A stretch of DNA of 64,000 nucleotides from Streptomyces sp. NBC_01232. Lineage in GTDB: Bacteria; Actinomycetota; Actinomycetes; Streptomycetales; Streptomycetaceae. The stretch is taken from the NCBI RefSeq assembly GCF_035989885.1, contig NZ_CP108518.1, positions 7,927,001 to 7,991,000 of the forward strand, in the 5' to 3' direction. Under the pieces are notes generated by a model, which saw nothing but the letters and a program-made list of their open reading frames with translations, was not told the origin of the DNA and did no database searches. The first letter of the stretch is position 1; every line of letters starts with the position of its first letter. The position numbers were made by a program, and so were the translations under genes. Below, piece by piece: positions 1 to 11,602 of the stretch.

Positions 1-694
1 CGTGGAACAGGCGGCGTTCGAAGCGGACGCCCTCGGTGAGGGTGGTCTCGAAGGCCCGGTTCACGGCCTCCTTGGCCATCATCGCGACCGGCTTGGACAT
101 CCCGGCGACGGTCTCGGCGACCGCGAGGGCCTCGGTCAGCAGATCGTCGGCCGGGACGATCCGTGACACCAGGCCGGCCCGTTCGGCCTCGACGGCGTCC
201 ATGGTGCGGCCCGTCAGGCACAGCTCCATCGCCTTGGCCTTGCCGACGGCCCGGGTGAGCCGCTGCGAGCCGCCGATGCCCGGGATCACCCCGAGCCTGA
301 TCTCGGGCTGACCGAACCTCGCGCTGTCGGCGGCCAGCAGAATGTCGCACAGCATGGCGAGTTCGCAGCCGCCGCCCAGGGCGTGGCCGGATACCGCCGC
401 GAGGGTGGGCGTGCGTACCTGGCCCAGCCGGTCCCAGGCGGTGAACCAGTCGGAGAGGTACATGTCCATGTAGCTCTGCGGCCGCATCTCCTTGATGTCG
501 GCCCCCGCCGCAAAGGCCTTCGCGGAGCCGGTGAGGACGATGCACCCGACCCCGGGGTCCCGGTCCAGCTCCTCTGCGGCGGCCACCACCTCGGTCATGA
601 CCGTGAGGTTCAGGGCGTTGAGGGCCTCCGGGCGGTTGAGGGTCAGGACGGCCACCCGCCCCTTGCGCTCCAGCAGGATGGTTTCGTACGTCAT
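1..694 (-). CDS. Enoyl-CoA hydratase (crotonase family), 3' end outside window
   Basis: Last gene of the valine-degradation operon; the window holds the first 231 residues of a family usually about 255-260 long. It hydrates 2-enoyl-CoAs, here probably methacrylyl-CoA to 3-hydroxyisobutyryl-CoA. The start is the ATG that overlaps the mmsB stop (ATGA). Visible crotonase features are the oxyanion-hole stretch AFAAGADI, then [12 protein letters not shown] and [14 protein letters not shown], which carry the two catalytic glutamates. The neighbours (mmsA, mmsB, hydrolase, dehydrogenase) support a role in valine catabolism rather than general fatty-acid oxidation, but exact chain-length preference cannot be read from sequence. 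Confidence 0.9.
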   Translation of the reverse strand, partial: MTYETILLERKGRVAVLTLNRPEALNALNLTVMTEVVAAAEELDRDPGVGCIVLTGSAKAFAAGADIKEMRPQSYMDMYLSDWFTAWDRLGQVRTPTLAAVSGHALGGGCELAMLCDILLAADSARFGQPEIRLGVIPGIGGSQRLTRAVGKAKAMELCLTGRTMDAVEAERAGLVSRIVPADDLLTEALAVAETVAGMSKPVAMMAKEAVNRAFETTLTEGVRFERRLFH

Positions 695-1593
695 GCGGGT
701 GTTCCGTTCCGGGGTCGCAGGGTGCGGACGATCGCCGAGAAGTCGAGGCCGGCGCCCTCGCCGGCGGCGAAGGCCTCGTACAGCTCGGCGGCCTTCAGGC
801 CCAGGGGCGCCTCCACCCCGCCGGCCCGCAGGGCGGTCGCCGCCAGGGCGAGGTCCTTGGCCATGAGCGGTGCGGCGAAGCCGGGCAGGTAGTCACGGTT
901 CGCGGGGCTGCCCGGAACCGGTCCGGGCACGGGGCAGTTGACGGTCAGGGCCCAGCACTGGCCGGAGGCGGTGGACGCCACGTCGTAGAGGGCCTGGTGG
1001 TCCAGGCCGAGGCTCTCGGCGAGGACGAAGGCCTCGCTCACCCCGATCATCGAGACGGCGAGGATCATGTTGTTGCAGATCTTCGCGGCCTGCCCGGCGC
1101 CCGCCGCCCCGCAGTGCACGGCCTTCTTTCCCATCGCGCCGAGCAGCGGCTCCGCGGCGGCGAACTCGGCGGCGGCGCCGCCCGCCATGAAGGTGAGGCT
1201 CGCCGCCTGCGCACCGACCACTCCGCCCGAGACGGGTGCGTCGAGGGACCGGTGCCCGGCCGCCACGGCCGCCTCGTGAGCCGCACGGGCGTCGGCCACG
1301 TCGATGGTGGAGCAGTCGACGAAGAGCGTGCCGGGCCGTGCGGCGGCCAGCAGCCCGCCCTCCCGGTACAGGGCCAGGACGTGCTTGCCCGCCGGCAGCA
1401 TGGTGATCACCACGTCGGCCCCGGTGGCCGCCGCGGTGGCCGAGGAGGCCGGCTCCACCCCCGTCGCTGCCGCGCCGGCCAGCAGCTCCGGCACCAGGTC
1501 GAAGCCGAGGACGCGATGTCCGGCCTTCACCAGGTTGGCCGCCATCGGGCCACCCATGCGGCCCAGTCCTACGAACGCCACGGTAGTGCTCAC
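691..1593 (-). CDS. mmsB: 3-hydroxyisobutyrate dehydrogenase
   Basis: A 300-residue NAD-dependent dehydrogenase that oxidises 3-hydroxyisobutyrate to methylmalonate semialdehyde, the substrate of MmsA. The N-terminus [15 protein letters not shown] is the Rossmann GxGxxG dinucleotide site; DAPVSGG is the substrate-binding loop and [11 protein letters not shown] contains the catalytic lysine region of beta-hydroxyacid dehydrogenases. The GTG start is chosen because it follows an AGGAGG ribosome site and overlaps the upstream stop as GTGA; the ATGA overlap at the other end couples it to the enoyl-CoA hydratase. Length is normal for the family. Confidence 0.95.
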   Translation of the reverse strand: MSTTVAFVGLGRMGGPMAANLVKAGHRVLGFDLVPELLAGAAATGVEPASSATAAATGADVVITMLPAGKHVLALYREGGLLAAARPGTLFVDCSTIDVADARAAHEAAVAAGHRSLDAPVSGGVVGAQAASLTFMAGGAAAEFAAAEPLLGAMGKKAVHCGAAGAGQAAKICNNMILAVSMIGVSEAFVLAESLGLDHQALYDVASTASGQCWALTVNCPVPGPVPGSPANRDYLPGFAAPLMAKDLALAATALRAGGVEAPLGLKAAELYEAFAAGEGAGLDFSAIVRTLRPRNGTPA

Positions 1594-2687
1594 CAGGGCA
1601 CCTCCTGAGTCGAATCCGGATGCGTCAGAGCCAGTTCGTGCTCGCCGAGCGGTGCGAAGAACCGTTCCACGTCGGCCGGACCCACCTCCGCCAGCGAGGG
1701 TGGTGACCACCGCGGGTTGCGGTCCTTGTCGATGACCTGCGCCCGGATCCCCTCCACCAGGTCGGGCGAGGACAGCGCCGCGCAGGAGATCCGGTACTCC
1801 TGCTCCAGCACCCTTTCCAGCGGGCCGAGTGCGCGGACGCGCCGCAGGGCGGCCAACGTCACCTTCAGTGCCGTGGGCGACTTGGCCGCAAGGGTGGCCG
1901 CGGCCTCCTTCGCCGCCGGGACGCCGCTGCGCAGCAGTCGCTCCACGATGTCCTCCACCGTGTCCGCCGCGTAGCAGTGGTCGATCCATGCGCGGTCGCC
2001 GTCGAGTACGCCGCCGGGTGCGGGCCCGACGTACCGTTCCAGCACCTCGTGCACGGAGCTCCGCGCAAGGTCCCGGGACAGCCCGGGCAGCAGCTCCGAG
2101 GGCACGAAGTGATCGGCGAGCCCGACGAGCAGCGCGTCCGCCGCACCGGCCGGGGCACCCGTCAGGGCCAGGTGCGTGCCCAGCTCGCCGGGCGCCAGCG
2201 CCAGCAGGTAGGTGCCGCCGACGTCGGGGACGAAGCCGATGCCCGTCTCGGGCATCGCCACGCGGGAGCGTTCGGTGACGATCCGCACGGTGCCGTGGGC
2301 GGAGATCCCGACGCCGCCGCCCATGACGATGCCGTCCATGAGGGCCACGTACGGCTTGGGGTAGCGGGCGATGCGCGCGTTCAGCCGGTACTCGTCGCGC
2401 CAGAAGTCCGCCGACGCCCTGCCGCCGGTGCGGGCGTCCTCGTGGATCGCGCGAATGTCGCCGCCCGCGCACAGGCCGCGACCGCCGGCGCCCTCGATGA
2501 CGACGGTCGCGATGTCCGGGTCGTGCTGCCAGAGCGACAGCGCCTCGTCGATGCGCAACACCATGGAGTGGGTCAGGGCGTTGAGCGCGCCTGGGCGGTT
2601 GAGGGTGATGTGCGCGGCGCGGCCCTCGGTCCGCAGCAGGACATGGCCGGGCTCGCGCTCGTGGTGAGCGTGGGATTCGTGGTTCAT
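1590..2687 (-). CDS. 3-hydroxyisobutyryl-CoA hydrolase
   Basis: A 365-residue crotonase-superfamily protein, longer than ordinary enoyl-CoA hydratases because of the C-terminal extension typical of 3-hydroxyisobutyryl-CoA hydrolases. It would release free 3-hydroxyisobutyrate for MmsB. Supporting motifs: HITLNRPGALNALTHSM, GGRGLCAGGDIRAIHED, ALMDGIVMGGGVGIS, and PETGIGFVPDVGGTYLLA, where the conserved glutamate and aspartate of the hydrolase clade are seen. The ATG overlaps the acyl-CoA dehydrogenase stop (ATGA) and the gene ends inside the mmsB start (GTGA), so all genes are translated as one coupled unit. Confidence 0.93.
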   Translation of the reverse strand: MNHESHAHHEREPGHVLLRTEGRAAHITLNRPGALNALTHSMVLRIDEALSLWQHDPDIATVVIEGAGGRGLCAGGDIRAIHEDARTGGRASADFWRDEYRLNARIARYPKPYVALMDGIVMGGGVGISAHGTVRIVTERSRVAMPETGIGFVPDVGGTYLLALAPGELGTHLALTGAPAGAADALLVGLADHFVPSELLPGLSRDLARSSVHEVLERYVGPAPGGVLDGDRAWIDHCYAADTVEDIVERLLRSGVPAAKEAAATLAAKSPTALKVTLAALRRVRALGPLERVLEQEYRISCAALSSPDLVEGIRAQVIDKDRNPRWSPPSLAEVGPADVERFFAPLGEHELALTHPDSTQEVPW

Positions 2688-3829
2688 CGCAGGGCCTCCG
2701 TGAGCCCGCGGGCGACGATGATGCGCATGACCTCGTTGGTGCCTTCCAGGATCTGGTGGACCCGAAGGTCGCGGACGATCTTCTCGATGCCGTACTCGCT
2801 CACATAGCCGTAACCGCCGTGCAGTTGGAGGGCCCGGTCGGCGACCGCGTAGCCGGTGTCCGTGGCGAACCGCTTGGCCATCGCGCACAGCTGCGGGGCC
2901 GGCGGGTCGCCCCGGTCCAGCGCGTCGGCGGCCTGGCGGACCAGGGCGCGGGCCGCGGCCAGCTCGGTGGCCATGTCCGCGAGGCGGAACTGCAATGCCT
3001 GCGCGTCCAGCAGCCGGGCCCCGAAGGCCTCCCGGTCGGCCAGATACGCCAGACTGCGGTCCAGTGCGCTCTGCGCACCGCCCAGCGAGCAGGCGGCGAT
3101 GCCGAGCCGGCCGCCGTTGAGAGCGTTCATGGCGATGCGGAAGCCGTCGCCCTCGGCGCCGAGCCGACGGTCGGCGGGGACGCGGACCCCGTCGAGGATC
3201 ACCTGGCGGGTGGGCTGGGCGTTCCAGCCCATCTTTCGCTCGTTCGGACCGAAGGAGACCCCGGGGTCGTCGCGTTCGACGACGAAGGCGGAGATGCCGC
3301 CCGAGCCCTGCGTGCCGGTGCGTGCCATGACGATGTAGACCTCGGAGGCACCCGCGCCGGAGATGAACTGCTTGACCCCGGTCAGTACGTAGCCGTCACC
3401 CGTGTGCTCGGCCCGGGTGCGCAGTGCGGCGGCGTCGGATCCGGCGCCGGGCTCGGTCAGGCAGTAGCTGCCCAGGGACCGGGCGCTGCACAGATCGGGG
3501 AGCCAGCGGGCCCGCTGCGCCACGTCCCCGTACCGGTCGATCATCCAGGCGACCATGTTGTGGATGGAGAGGTACCCGGCGATGGACGGACAGCCGGTGG
3601 CGAGGGTCTCGAAGACGAGGACGCCGTCGCTGCGGCTGAGCCCGGACCCGCCGTGCTCCTCGCGGACGTAGACGCCGCCGAGCCCGAGGTCCGCCGCCTT
3701 GCGGATCACGTCCAGCGGAAAGTGCTTGTCCTGGTCCCAGGCGACGGCGTACGGGCCGAGCTGCTCCTGGGCGAAGTCGAGGGTGACCGCGGCGAGGGCG
3801 AGCTGATCGGGGGTGAGCGTGAGGGTCAC
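2684..3829 (-). CDS. Acyl-CoA dehydrogenase, probably isobutyryl-CoA dehydrogenase
   Basis: A 381-residue FAD enzyme of the short-chain acyl-CoA dehydrogenase family. In this operon it most likely converts isobutyryl-CoA (from valine) to methacrylyl-CoA. Family signatures: YCLTEPGAGSDAAAL and the C-terminal block QLHGGYGYVSEYGIEKIVRD, followed by QILEGTNEVMR. The catalytic glutamate of this class lies in the EGTNE segment. The GTG start five bases after the mmsA stop was chosen because the following residues (TLTLTPDQLAL) begin the first helix and no better start lies upstream. Substrate assignment rests on gene context. Confidence 0.9.
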   Translation of the reverse strand: MTLTLTPDQLALAAVTLDFAQEQLGPYAVAWDQDKHFPLDVIRKAADLGLGGVYVREEHGGSGLSRSDGVLVFETLATGCPSIAGYLSIHNMVAWMIDRYGDVAQRARWLPDLCSARSLGSYCLTEPGAGSDAAALRTRAEHTGDGYVLTGVKQFISGAGASEVYIVMARTGTQGSGGISAFVVERDDPGVSFGPNERKMGWNAQPTRQVILDGVRVPADRRLGAEGDGFRIAMNALNGGRLGIAACSLGGAQSALDRSLAYLADREAFGARLLDAQALQFRLADMATELAAARALVRQAADALDRGDPPAPQLCAMAKRFATDTGYAVADRALQLHGGYGYVSEYGIEKIVRDLRVHQILEGTNEVMRIIVARGLTEALR

Positions 3830-3833
3830 GGGC

Positions 3834-5333
<1,500 letters not shown>

Positions 5334-5519
5334 GGGTGCCTGCTCTCGTCAGGTTGGATCCGGGGATGGCACGGCGGACCCGCGGACGGCACCCGATGGG
5401 GTGCGCCGCTGGGAGGGCCGTGGGACTACGAGCGCGCGAAGGCGTGCGTGCGCTCCGCCGGATCACCAGGGTCGTGGGTACAAACCGGTGCCATGCGTGT
5501 CTGCTCCATCCTCGTGGAA
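5334..5519 (-). other. Leader between riboswitch and mmsA
   Basis: About 185 bases between the riboswitch B12 box and the mmsA ATG. No gene of normal size is present. A 12-base palindrome CGGAACGTTCCG followed by TGTTTT lies directly after the B12 box and could be part of the expression platform. A short open frame (ATG at 5494 with GGAG nine bases upstream, stop at 5426-5428, 22 codons) is possible but unsupported. No clear strong ribosome site precedes mmsA (ACGAGAGCAGG is the best candidate). Confidence 0.5.
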
Positions 5520-5695
5520 AACACGGAACGTTCCGCGGCCGGTATCCTGACTCCCGGATCCCCGCGCGCCGCCCGCCTTCCCGACAGACCTCGTCAGTGG
5601 CGTGTGGATGGCAGCACACTCCCCGGTCACAGTGGCGGGACCGTGCCGGATTCTCACCGGCTTCCCTGCACCGCGGACCTTGTGCCACGAACATA
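5520..5695 (-). promoter_or_regulatory. Cobalamin (adenosylcobalamin) riboswitch
   Basis: Read on the minus strand, the sequence follows the cobalamin aptamer in order: GGTGCAGGGAAGCCGGTGAG, then AATCCGGCACGGTCCCGCC and ACTGTGACCGGGG, then CCACTG, GGGAAGG, and finally the B12 box AGTCAGGATACCGGCC at 5552-5537. The P3-P6 core and the B12 box match the known consensus closely. Such riboswitches bind coenzyme B12 and usually reduce expression of the gene downstream. The only gene downstream in this orientation is mmsA, so control of valine catabolism by B12 is inferred; this is not a usual target. Confidence 0.9.
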
Positions 5696-5768
5696 TAGTT
5701 GGACGTCCTAGTAAGTCCAGAGCCGCCGTCGCGCGCCTTCGCCGGCCCCGTGGCCGCCTGACGTCCCC

Positions 5769-7184
5769 TCAGTCCTGTGCCGGGGCGCGGCTCCTGGTCA
5801 CCGGGTACGGGATGAAGGTGCTGCTGTTCTCGTCGACGGCCAGCGCCCGGCCGAGCGGCGGAACGGCCCGCTGCGGGCAGTCGAGTCGTTCGCACAGGCG
5901 GCAGCCCATGCCGATGGGCGTCGCGGCCGCCGTGTTGTCGAGGTCGAGCCCGTCGGCGTACACGAGCCGCGATGCGTGCCGGATCTCGCAGCCCAGCCCG
6001 ATCGCGAAGGTCTTGCCGGGCTCGCCCCATCCGCCGCGGTGGCGGGTGACGGCGCGCGCGGTCCACAGGTACCGCTGCCCGTCGGGCATGGCGGCCACCT
6101 GGACGTGGATGCGGCCCGGCGCGGCGAAGGCCTCGTAGACGTTCCACAGTGGACAGGTGCCGCCCGCGCGGGAGAAGTGGAACCCGGTCGCCGACTGCCG
6201 CTTGGACATGTTCCCGGCCCGGTCCACCCGGACGAAGGAGAAGGGAACACCGCGCAGCCTGGGACGTTGCAGGGTGCTGAGCCGGTGGCAGACGGTCTCG
6301 TAGCCGATCCCGAAGTGGTCGGTGAGCCGCTCGATGTCGTAGCGGAACTCCTCGGCGGCCGCGTGGAACGCGCGGTACGGGAGGATGAGCGCGCCCGCGA
6401 AGTGGTTGGCGATGCCGATCCTCGCGAGGGCGTGGACGGGAGAGCCGGGCGGGAAATCCTCGGCGGCCAGCCGGTCGAGCTCGGCCCCGTACTCGATCAG
6501 CGCCAGCTGGGTGGCCATCCGGAACGCCTGCTGCCCCGGCCGCAGCCGGTTCGACAGGTGCAGTACCCGGGAGGAGGGGTCGTAGTGGTGCAGCCGGTCG
6601 GAATCCGTGGCCGTCCTGACGCCGTGCCGCTCGGAGAGCCGGCGGGCCAGGGCGCTGACCACGTCCCCCGGGCGGATACCGATCTCGGCGGCGAGACCCT
6701 CGGCGGCGAGATCGGTGTCGTGGAGGTAGTTCTGCCGGCGGTAGAAGAACTCGCGGATCTCCTCGTGGGGTGAGCGCGGGCTGTCGGCCGCCACGTCCCG
6801 GCCGTCGGCGGCGTCGGCGAGGCGCTCGGCCAGCAGCCGGCTGCGCCGGCCGAGGTCGAGCAGCACCGAGGCGACCGCGGGCATACGGGTGGCCAGTTCG
6901 GCCAGGTCCGAGGGGGAGACGCGGGCCTGGGCCACCTCGTTCGCGAGCGCCTCGCGCAGATCGGCGACCAGACGGCTGGTGTCGCGCTCGGAGAAGAAGC
7001 CCGGATCCACCCCGAAGGCCTCGGTGAGCCGCAGCAGGACCGGGACGGTGAGCGGCCTGGAGTCGTGCTCCATCTGGTTGAGGTAGCTGGGGGAGATGGC
7101 GAGCATCCGGGCCAGGTCGGCCTGGGTCATCCGGCGCTCCTCGCGCAGCCGCCGCAGCCGCGCTCCCGCGTACGTCTTGCTCAC
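5769..7184 (-). CDS. RamB/ScfR-type XRE regulator of acetate/short-chain acyl-CoA metabolism
   Basis: A 471-residue regulator. The N-terminal XRE helix-turn-helix occupies about residues 8-60 ([20 protein letters not shown], then [10 protein letters not shown]). The middle is an ImmA/IrrE-like domain in which the protease HExxH motif is absent, and the C-terminal DUF2083/ScfR domain ends with [16 protein letters not shown], the three-cysteine signature of RamB proteins. RamB homologues control isocitrate lyase and related genes in corynebacteria and mycobacteria. Here the gene is divergent from aceA, which fits direct control of the glyoxylate shunt. GTG start chosen for the AAGGAG site and because the HTH begins directly after it. 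Confidence 0.88.
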   Translation of the reverse strand: MSKTYAGARLRRLREERRMTQADLARMLAISPSYLNQMEHDSRPLTVPVLLRLTEAFGVDPGFFSERDTSRLVADLREALANEVAQARVSPSDLAELATRMPAVASVLLDLGRRSRLLAERLADAADGRDVAADSPRSPHEEIREFFYRRQNYLHDTDLAAEGLAAEIGIRPGDVVSALARRLSERHGVRTATDSDRLHHYDPSSRVLHLSNRLRPGQQAFRMATQLALIEYGAELDRLAAEDFPPGSPVHALARIGIANHFAGALILPYRAFHAAAEEFRYDIERLTDHFGIGYETVCHRLSTLQRPRLRGVPFSFVRVDRAGNMSKRQSATGFHFSRAGGTCPLWNVYEAFAAPGRIHVQVAAMPDGQRYLWTARAVTRHRGGWGEPGKTFAIGLGCEIRHASRLVYADGLDLDNTAAATPIGMGCRLCERLDCPQRAVPPLGRALAVDENSSTFIPYPVTRSRAPAQD

Positions 7185-7569
7185 CGCACTCCTTCGCCGC
7201 CGGGCCGGACACGCGACGCCAGGATACGGGGATCTGTCTGCCCGACGGCCTTCGCAACCTTGGCAATTGTGGCGCCGAAGATTCGCAAAGCTTGGCAGAT
7301 GTACCTGCTTGATGGCACTCGGTGTCGGTGCCAGAGTCGATGCAGCGGCCCGCCGGACACGGTGGCCGGGAAGGACTGACCGGCCCGGCTCACGCCCTGA
7401 TTTCGGGGATCCGGGCAGTCCGCCCCGGCGGCTCGGCAGCATTGCTCACGCTTCGGCCCCAGGCCGGGTTCGGCGGCCGCGATCCCCAGCTGGGCACAGA
7501 GTGCCAATGCTTTCGATCCCTCGGGCGGCGCATTGGCAAGACACGCGACGGACAGAAACGGTGACGGTC
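7185..7569. promoter_or_regulatory. Divergent control region of the RamB-like gene and aceA
   Basis: A 385-base intergenic region with no gene of its own. It holds two directly repeated elements, TTCGCAA-CC-TTGGCA at 7251-7265 and TTCGCAA-AGC-TTGGCA at 7282-7297, and nearer to aceA an inverted repeat TGCCAATGC (7502-7510) / GCATTGGCA (7530-7538). TTCGCAA resembles the TTTGCAAA-type core reported for RamB sites. The TTGGCA hexamer recurs in all of them, which suggests one protein recognises the set. Binding is inferred, not shown. Confidence 0.55.
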
Positions 7570-8856
<1,287 letters not shown>

Positions 8857-8890
8857 GACCCGCCCGATCCGGGCCGCAGGCCGCCCGGAA

Positions 8891-8926
8891 CACCCCGGGC
8901 ACCACCTCGCCGTAGGGCCCGGGGTG
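8891..8926 (+). terminator. Hairpin between aceA and aceB
   Basis: A perfect ten-base inverted repeat, CACCCCGGGC at 8891-8900 and GCCCGGGGTG at 8917-8926, with a 16-base loop and no T run. It may attenuate read-through from aceA into aceB or protect the aceA message; full termination is not certain because aceB has no obvious promoter signal I can point to. Confidence 0.4.
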
Positions 8927-9037
8927 CCCGAGTGCACGCAGTACCCGGGCGCCCCGCCGGCACCGTCACCCCGCGTTCCCCGAAGGCCGGAGAAACCAGC
9001 TCCCGTCCGGCCCTCCCCTCTCCCGGAGGAGACCCGC

Positions 9038-10630
9038 ATGTCCATTCACGCACCGACCCGCCGCGTCGAGGTCCTCGGGACACCGGGCGACCGCCACGAC
9101 GAGATCCTCACCCCCGAGGCCCTGGACTTCATCGGCCGGCTCGACGACGCGTTCGCCGGCCGCCGCCAGGAGATCCTCAAGGAGCGCACCCGCCGCTCGG
9201 CCCACCTGGCCGGTGGCACCCCCCTCGTCCTCCCCCTCGCCACCCGCGCGATCCGGCAGGACCCCGAGTGGAGGATCGCGCCGCCGGCGCCCGGTCTCAC
9301 CGACCGCCGCGTGGAGATCACCGGCCCGCCGGACCGCCGGATGGCGGTCAACGCCCTCAACTCCGGCGCCCGCGTGTGGATGGCCGACCTCGAGGACGCC
9401 ACCTCGCCCACCTGGGACAACGTCATCGGCGGCCAGCTGGCCCTGCTCGACGTGATCGAGCGGCGGATCGACTTCACCACCCCGGAGGGCAAGGAGTACC
9501 GCCTCGGTACGGACCTCGCGACCATCATGGTCCGCCCGCGCGGCTGGCACCTCCTCGAAGAACACCTGGAGATCGACGGCCGGCCCATGTCCGCGTCCCT
9601 CGTGGACTTCGGCCTCTACTTCTTCCACTGCGCGCAGCGGCAGATCGACGCCGGCCACGGCCCGTACTTCTACCTCCCCAAACTGGAGAACCGGTACGAG
9701 GCACGCCTGTGGAACGACATCTTCCTGTTCGCCCAGGACCTGCTCGGCATCCCGCGCGGCACCGTCCGCGCCACGGTCCTCATCGAGACGATCACCGCCG
9801 CGTTCGAGATGGAGGAGATCCTCTACGAACTGCGCGGGCACAGCGCCGGGTTGAACGCGGGCCGCTGGGACTACCTCTTCAGCCTCATCAAGACCTTCGG
9901 TCACCGCACCGATTTCCAGCTCCCCGACCGGGCCGCGGTCACCATGACCGCCCCGTTCATGCGGGCCTACACCGAACTCCTCGTCCGTACCTGCCACAAG
10001 CGCGGCGCCCACGCCATCGGCGGCATGGCCGCCCACGTCCCCAGCAGGGACGCGGAGGCCAACACCGCCGTCCTGGCGAAGGTCCGCCTCGACAAGGAGC
10101 GGGAGGCCGAGGACGGCTTCGACGGCTCCTGGGTCGCCCACCCCGGTCTGGTCCCCGTCTGCCGTGAGGTCTTCGACGGCGTGCTGGGGGAGCGGCCGAA
10201 CCAGCTGGAGCGCACGCGCGAGGACGTCGAGGTCGACGCCGCCGATCTGCTGTCGGTCCGCCGGATCGCGGCCCCGCCGACCTCCGAGGGCATCCGTTCC
10301 AACGTGGCCGTGGCCCTGCGCTACTTCGACGCCTGGCTGCGCGGCCGCGGAGCCGTCGCGCTCAACGGGCTGATGGAGGACGCCGCCACCGCCGAGATCG
10401 CCCGCGTCCAGATCTGGCAGTGGCTGCGCCACGACCGGGTGGAGCGCTCCACCGTGCTCACCCTCCTCGACGCCGAATGCGAGGCACTGGCGGAGGAGGA
10501 CCCGCAGGCCCTGGTCACCGAGGCGCGGGACCTCTTCGTGGACACCGCGCTCACCCCCCGCCTGCCCGCCTTCTTCACCCCCGAGGCCTACACCCGCCAC
10601 CTCGTCCGCCGGACGGAGACCTCCGCATGA
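9038..10630 (+). CDS. aceB: Malate synthase, type A
   Basis: A 530-residue malate synthase A, condensing glyoxylate with acetyl-CoA to malate. Characteristic segments are VWMADLEDATSPTW, YFYLPKLENRYEARLWNDIF, TVLIETITAAFEMEEILYEL and MTAPFMRAYTELLV. The start follows CGGAGGAG at good spacing. The stop overlaps the next ATG (ATGA), so malate synthase and the hydroxyacyl-CoA dehydrogenase are co-translated. With aceA just upstream this completes the glyoxylate shunt. Confidence 0.97.
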   Translation: MSIHAPTRRVEVLGTPGDRHDEILTPEALDFIGRLDDAFAGRRQEILKERTRRSAHLAGGTPLVLPLATRAIRQDPEWRIAPPAPGLTDRRVEITGPPDRRMAVNALNSGARVWMADLEDATSPTWDNVIGGQLALLDVIERRIDFTTPEGKEYRLGTDLATIMVRPRGWHLLEEHLEIDGRPMSASLVDFGLYFFHCAQRQIDAGHGPYFYLPKLENRYEARLWNDIFLFAQDLLGIPRGTVRATVLIETITAAFEMEEILYELRGHSAGLNAGRWDYLFSLIKTFGHRTDFQLPDRAAVTMTAPFMRAYTELLVRTCHKRGAHAIGGMAAHVPSRDAEANTAVLAKVRLDKEREAEDGFDGSWVAHPGLVPVCREVFDGVLGERPNQLERTREDVEVDAADLLSVRRIAAPPTSEGIRSNVAVALRYFDAWLRGRGAVALNGLMEDAATAEIARVQIWQWLRHDRVERSTVLTLLDAECEALAEEDPQALVTEARDLFVDTALTPRLPAFFTPEAYTRHLVRRTETSA

Positions 10631-11496
10631 GCATGGACATCAGCAGGGTCGGCATCGTCGGCGGCGGCCAGATGGGCTCCGGCATCGCCGAGGTCTGCGC
10701 CCGCGCAGGACTCGACACCGTCGTCGCCGAGGCCGACGCCACCACCGCCCGGGCCGCCCGGGAACGCGTCGCCGTCTCCCTCGAACGCGTCGTGCAGCGC
10801 GGCAAGCTGGACCGGATCTCCGCCGAGGACGCCCTGGCCCGGCTCGTCTTCACCGGCGACCTGGAGGACCTCGCCGACCGGCAGCTCGTGATCGAGGCCG
10901 TCACCGAGAACCCCGGAGCCAAGTCGGAGGTCTTCACCCGCCTGGACAAGATCGTGGAGGACCCGGAGGCCATCCTCGCCACGAACACCTCGGCCATCCC
11001 GATCATGCGCCTCGGCATGGCCACCGGCCGCGCCGACCGGGTCGTGGGCCTGCACTTCTTCAACCCCGTACCCGTCCTGCCGCTCGTGGAGGTCGTCTCC
11101 TCCCTCCACACGTCGCGGGAGACCGTCGCCGCCGTGGAGGCCTTCGCCCGCGACACCCTGGGCAGGACCACCGTCCGCTCCCAGGACCGGGCCGGCTTCG
11201 TGGTCAACGCACTGCTGATCCCCTACCTGCTCTCGGCCATCCGGATGGCCGAGTCCGGGTTCGCCGCGCCCGAGGACGTGGACGCCGGAATGGAACTGGG
11301 CTGCGCCCACCCGATGGGACCGCTCAAACTGGCCGACCTGATCGGCCTGGACACCGTCGCGGCCATCGCGGAGTGCCTCTACGAAGAGTTCAAGGAACCC
11401 CTGTACGCGCCGCCCCCGCTGCTCCAGCGGATGGTGCAGGCGGGGCTGCTCGGCCGCAAGAGCGGCCGCGGGTTCCACACGTACGGCCGGGGCTGA
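10627..11496 (+). CDS. 3-hydroxybutyryl-CoA (3-hydroxyacyl-CoA) dehydrogenase
   Basis: A 289-residue NAD(P)-dependent dehydrogenase, the monofunctional size. GIVGGGQMGSGIAEVCARAG is the Rossmann site, and FFNPVPVLPLVEVV plus NTSAIPI carry the catalytic histidine and glutamate regions; AHPMGPLKLADLIGLD and GRKSGRGFHTY close the C-terminal dimer domain. Its four-base overlap with aceB suggests coordinated handling of C4 acyl-CoA units during growth on acetate or fatty acids, for example acetoacetyl-CoA reduction for the ethylmalonyl-CoA route. Direction in vivo is not determined by sequence. Confidence 0.93.
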   Translation: MSMDISRVGIVGGGQMGSGIAEVCARAGLDTVVAEADATTARAARERVAVSLERVVQRGKLDRISAEDALARLVFTGDLEDLADRQLVIEAVTENPGAKSEVFTRLDKIVEDPEAILATNTSAIPIMRLGMATGRADRVVGLHFFNPVPVLPLVEVVSSLHTSRETVAAVEAFARDTLGRTTVRSQDRAGFVVNALLIPYLLSAIRMAESGFAAPEDVDAGMELGCAHPMGPLKLADLIGLDTVAAIAECLYEEFKEPLYAPPPLLQRMVQAGLLGRKSGRGFHTYGRG

Positions 11497-11548
11497 GGGG
11501 CCCCGGCCCGTCTCCTGGGCAGAGGGTGCGCCGGAGACGCAGGAAGGC

Positions 11549-11586
11549 GGCGCGGGTGGGGCGAGTGGTGTCGCCCCACCCGCGCC
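11549..11586. terminator. Bidirectional terminator hairpin
   Basis: A perfect 16-base stem: GGCGCGGGTGGGGCGA at 11549-11564 and its exact complement at 11571-11586, with a six-base loop GTGGTG. It lies between the convergent dehydrogenase and TetR genes and should stop transcription from both sides, although no T tract follows, as is common in high-GC actinomycetes. Confidence 0.85.
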
Positions 11587-11602
11587 GCACCCGTTAGGCG
11601 TG

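Noticed and set aside
5426..5509. A 22-27 codon leader frame between riboswitch and mmsA
   Set aside because: The ribosome site is weak and there is no repeated-codon signal of an attenuating leader; mentioned only as a possibility.
5463..5657. A 64-codon open frame on the minus strand within the cobalamin riboswitch
   Set aside because: It covers conserved RNA structural elements, has no similarity to proteins I know, and its composition follows the aptamer.
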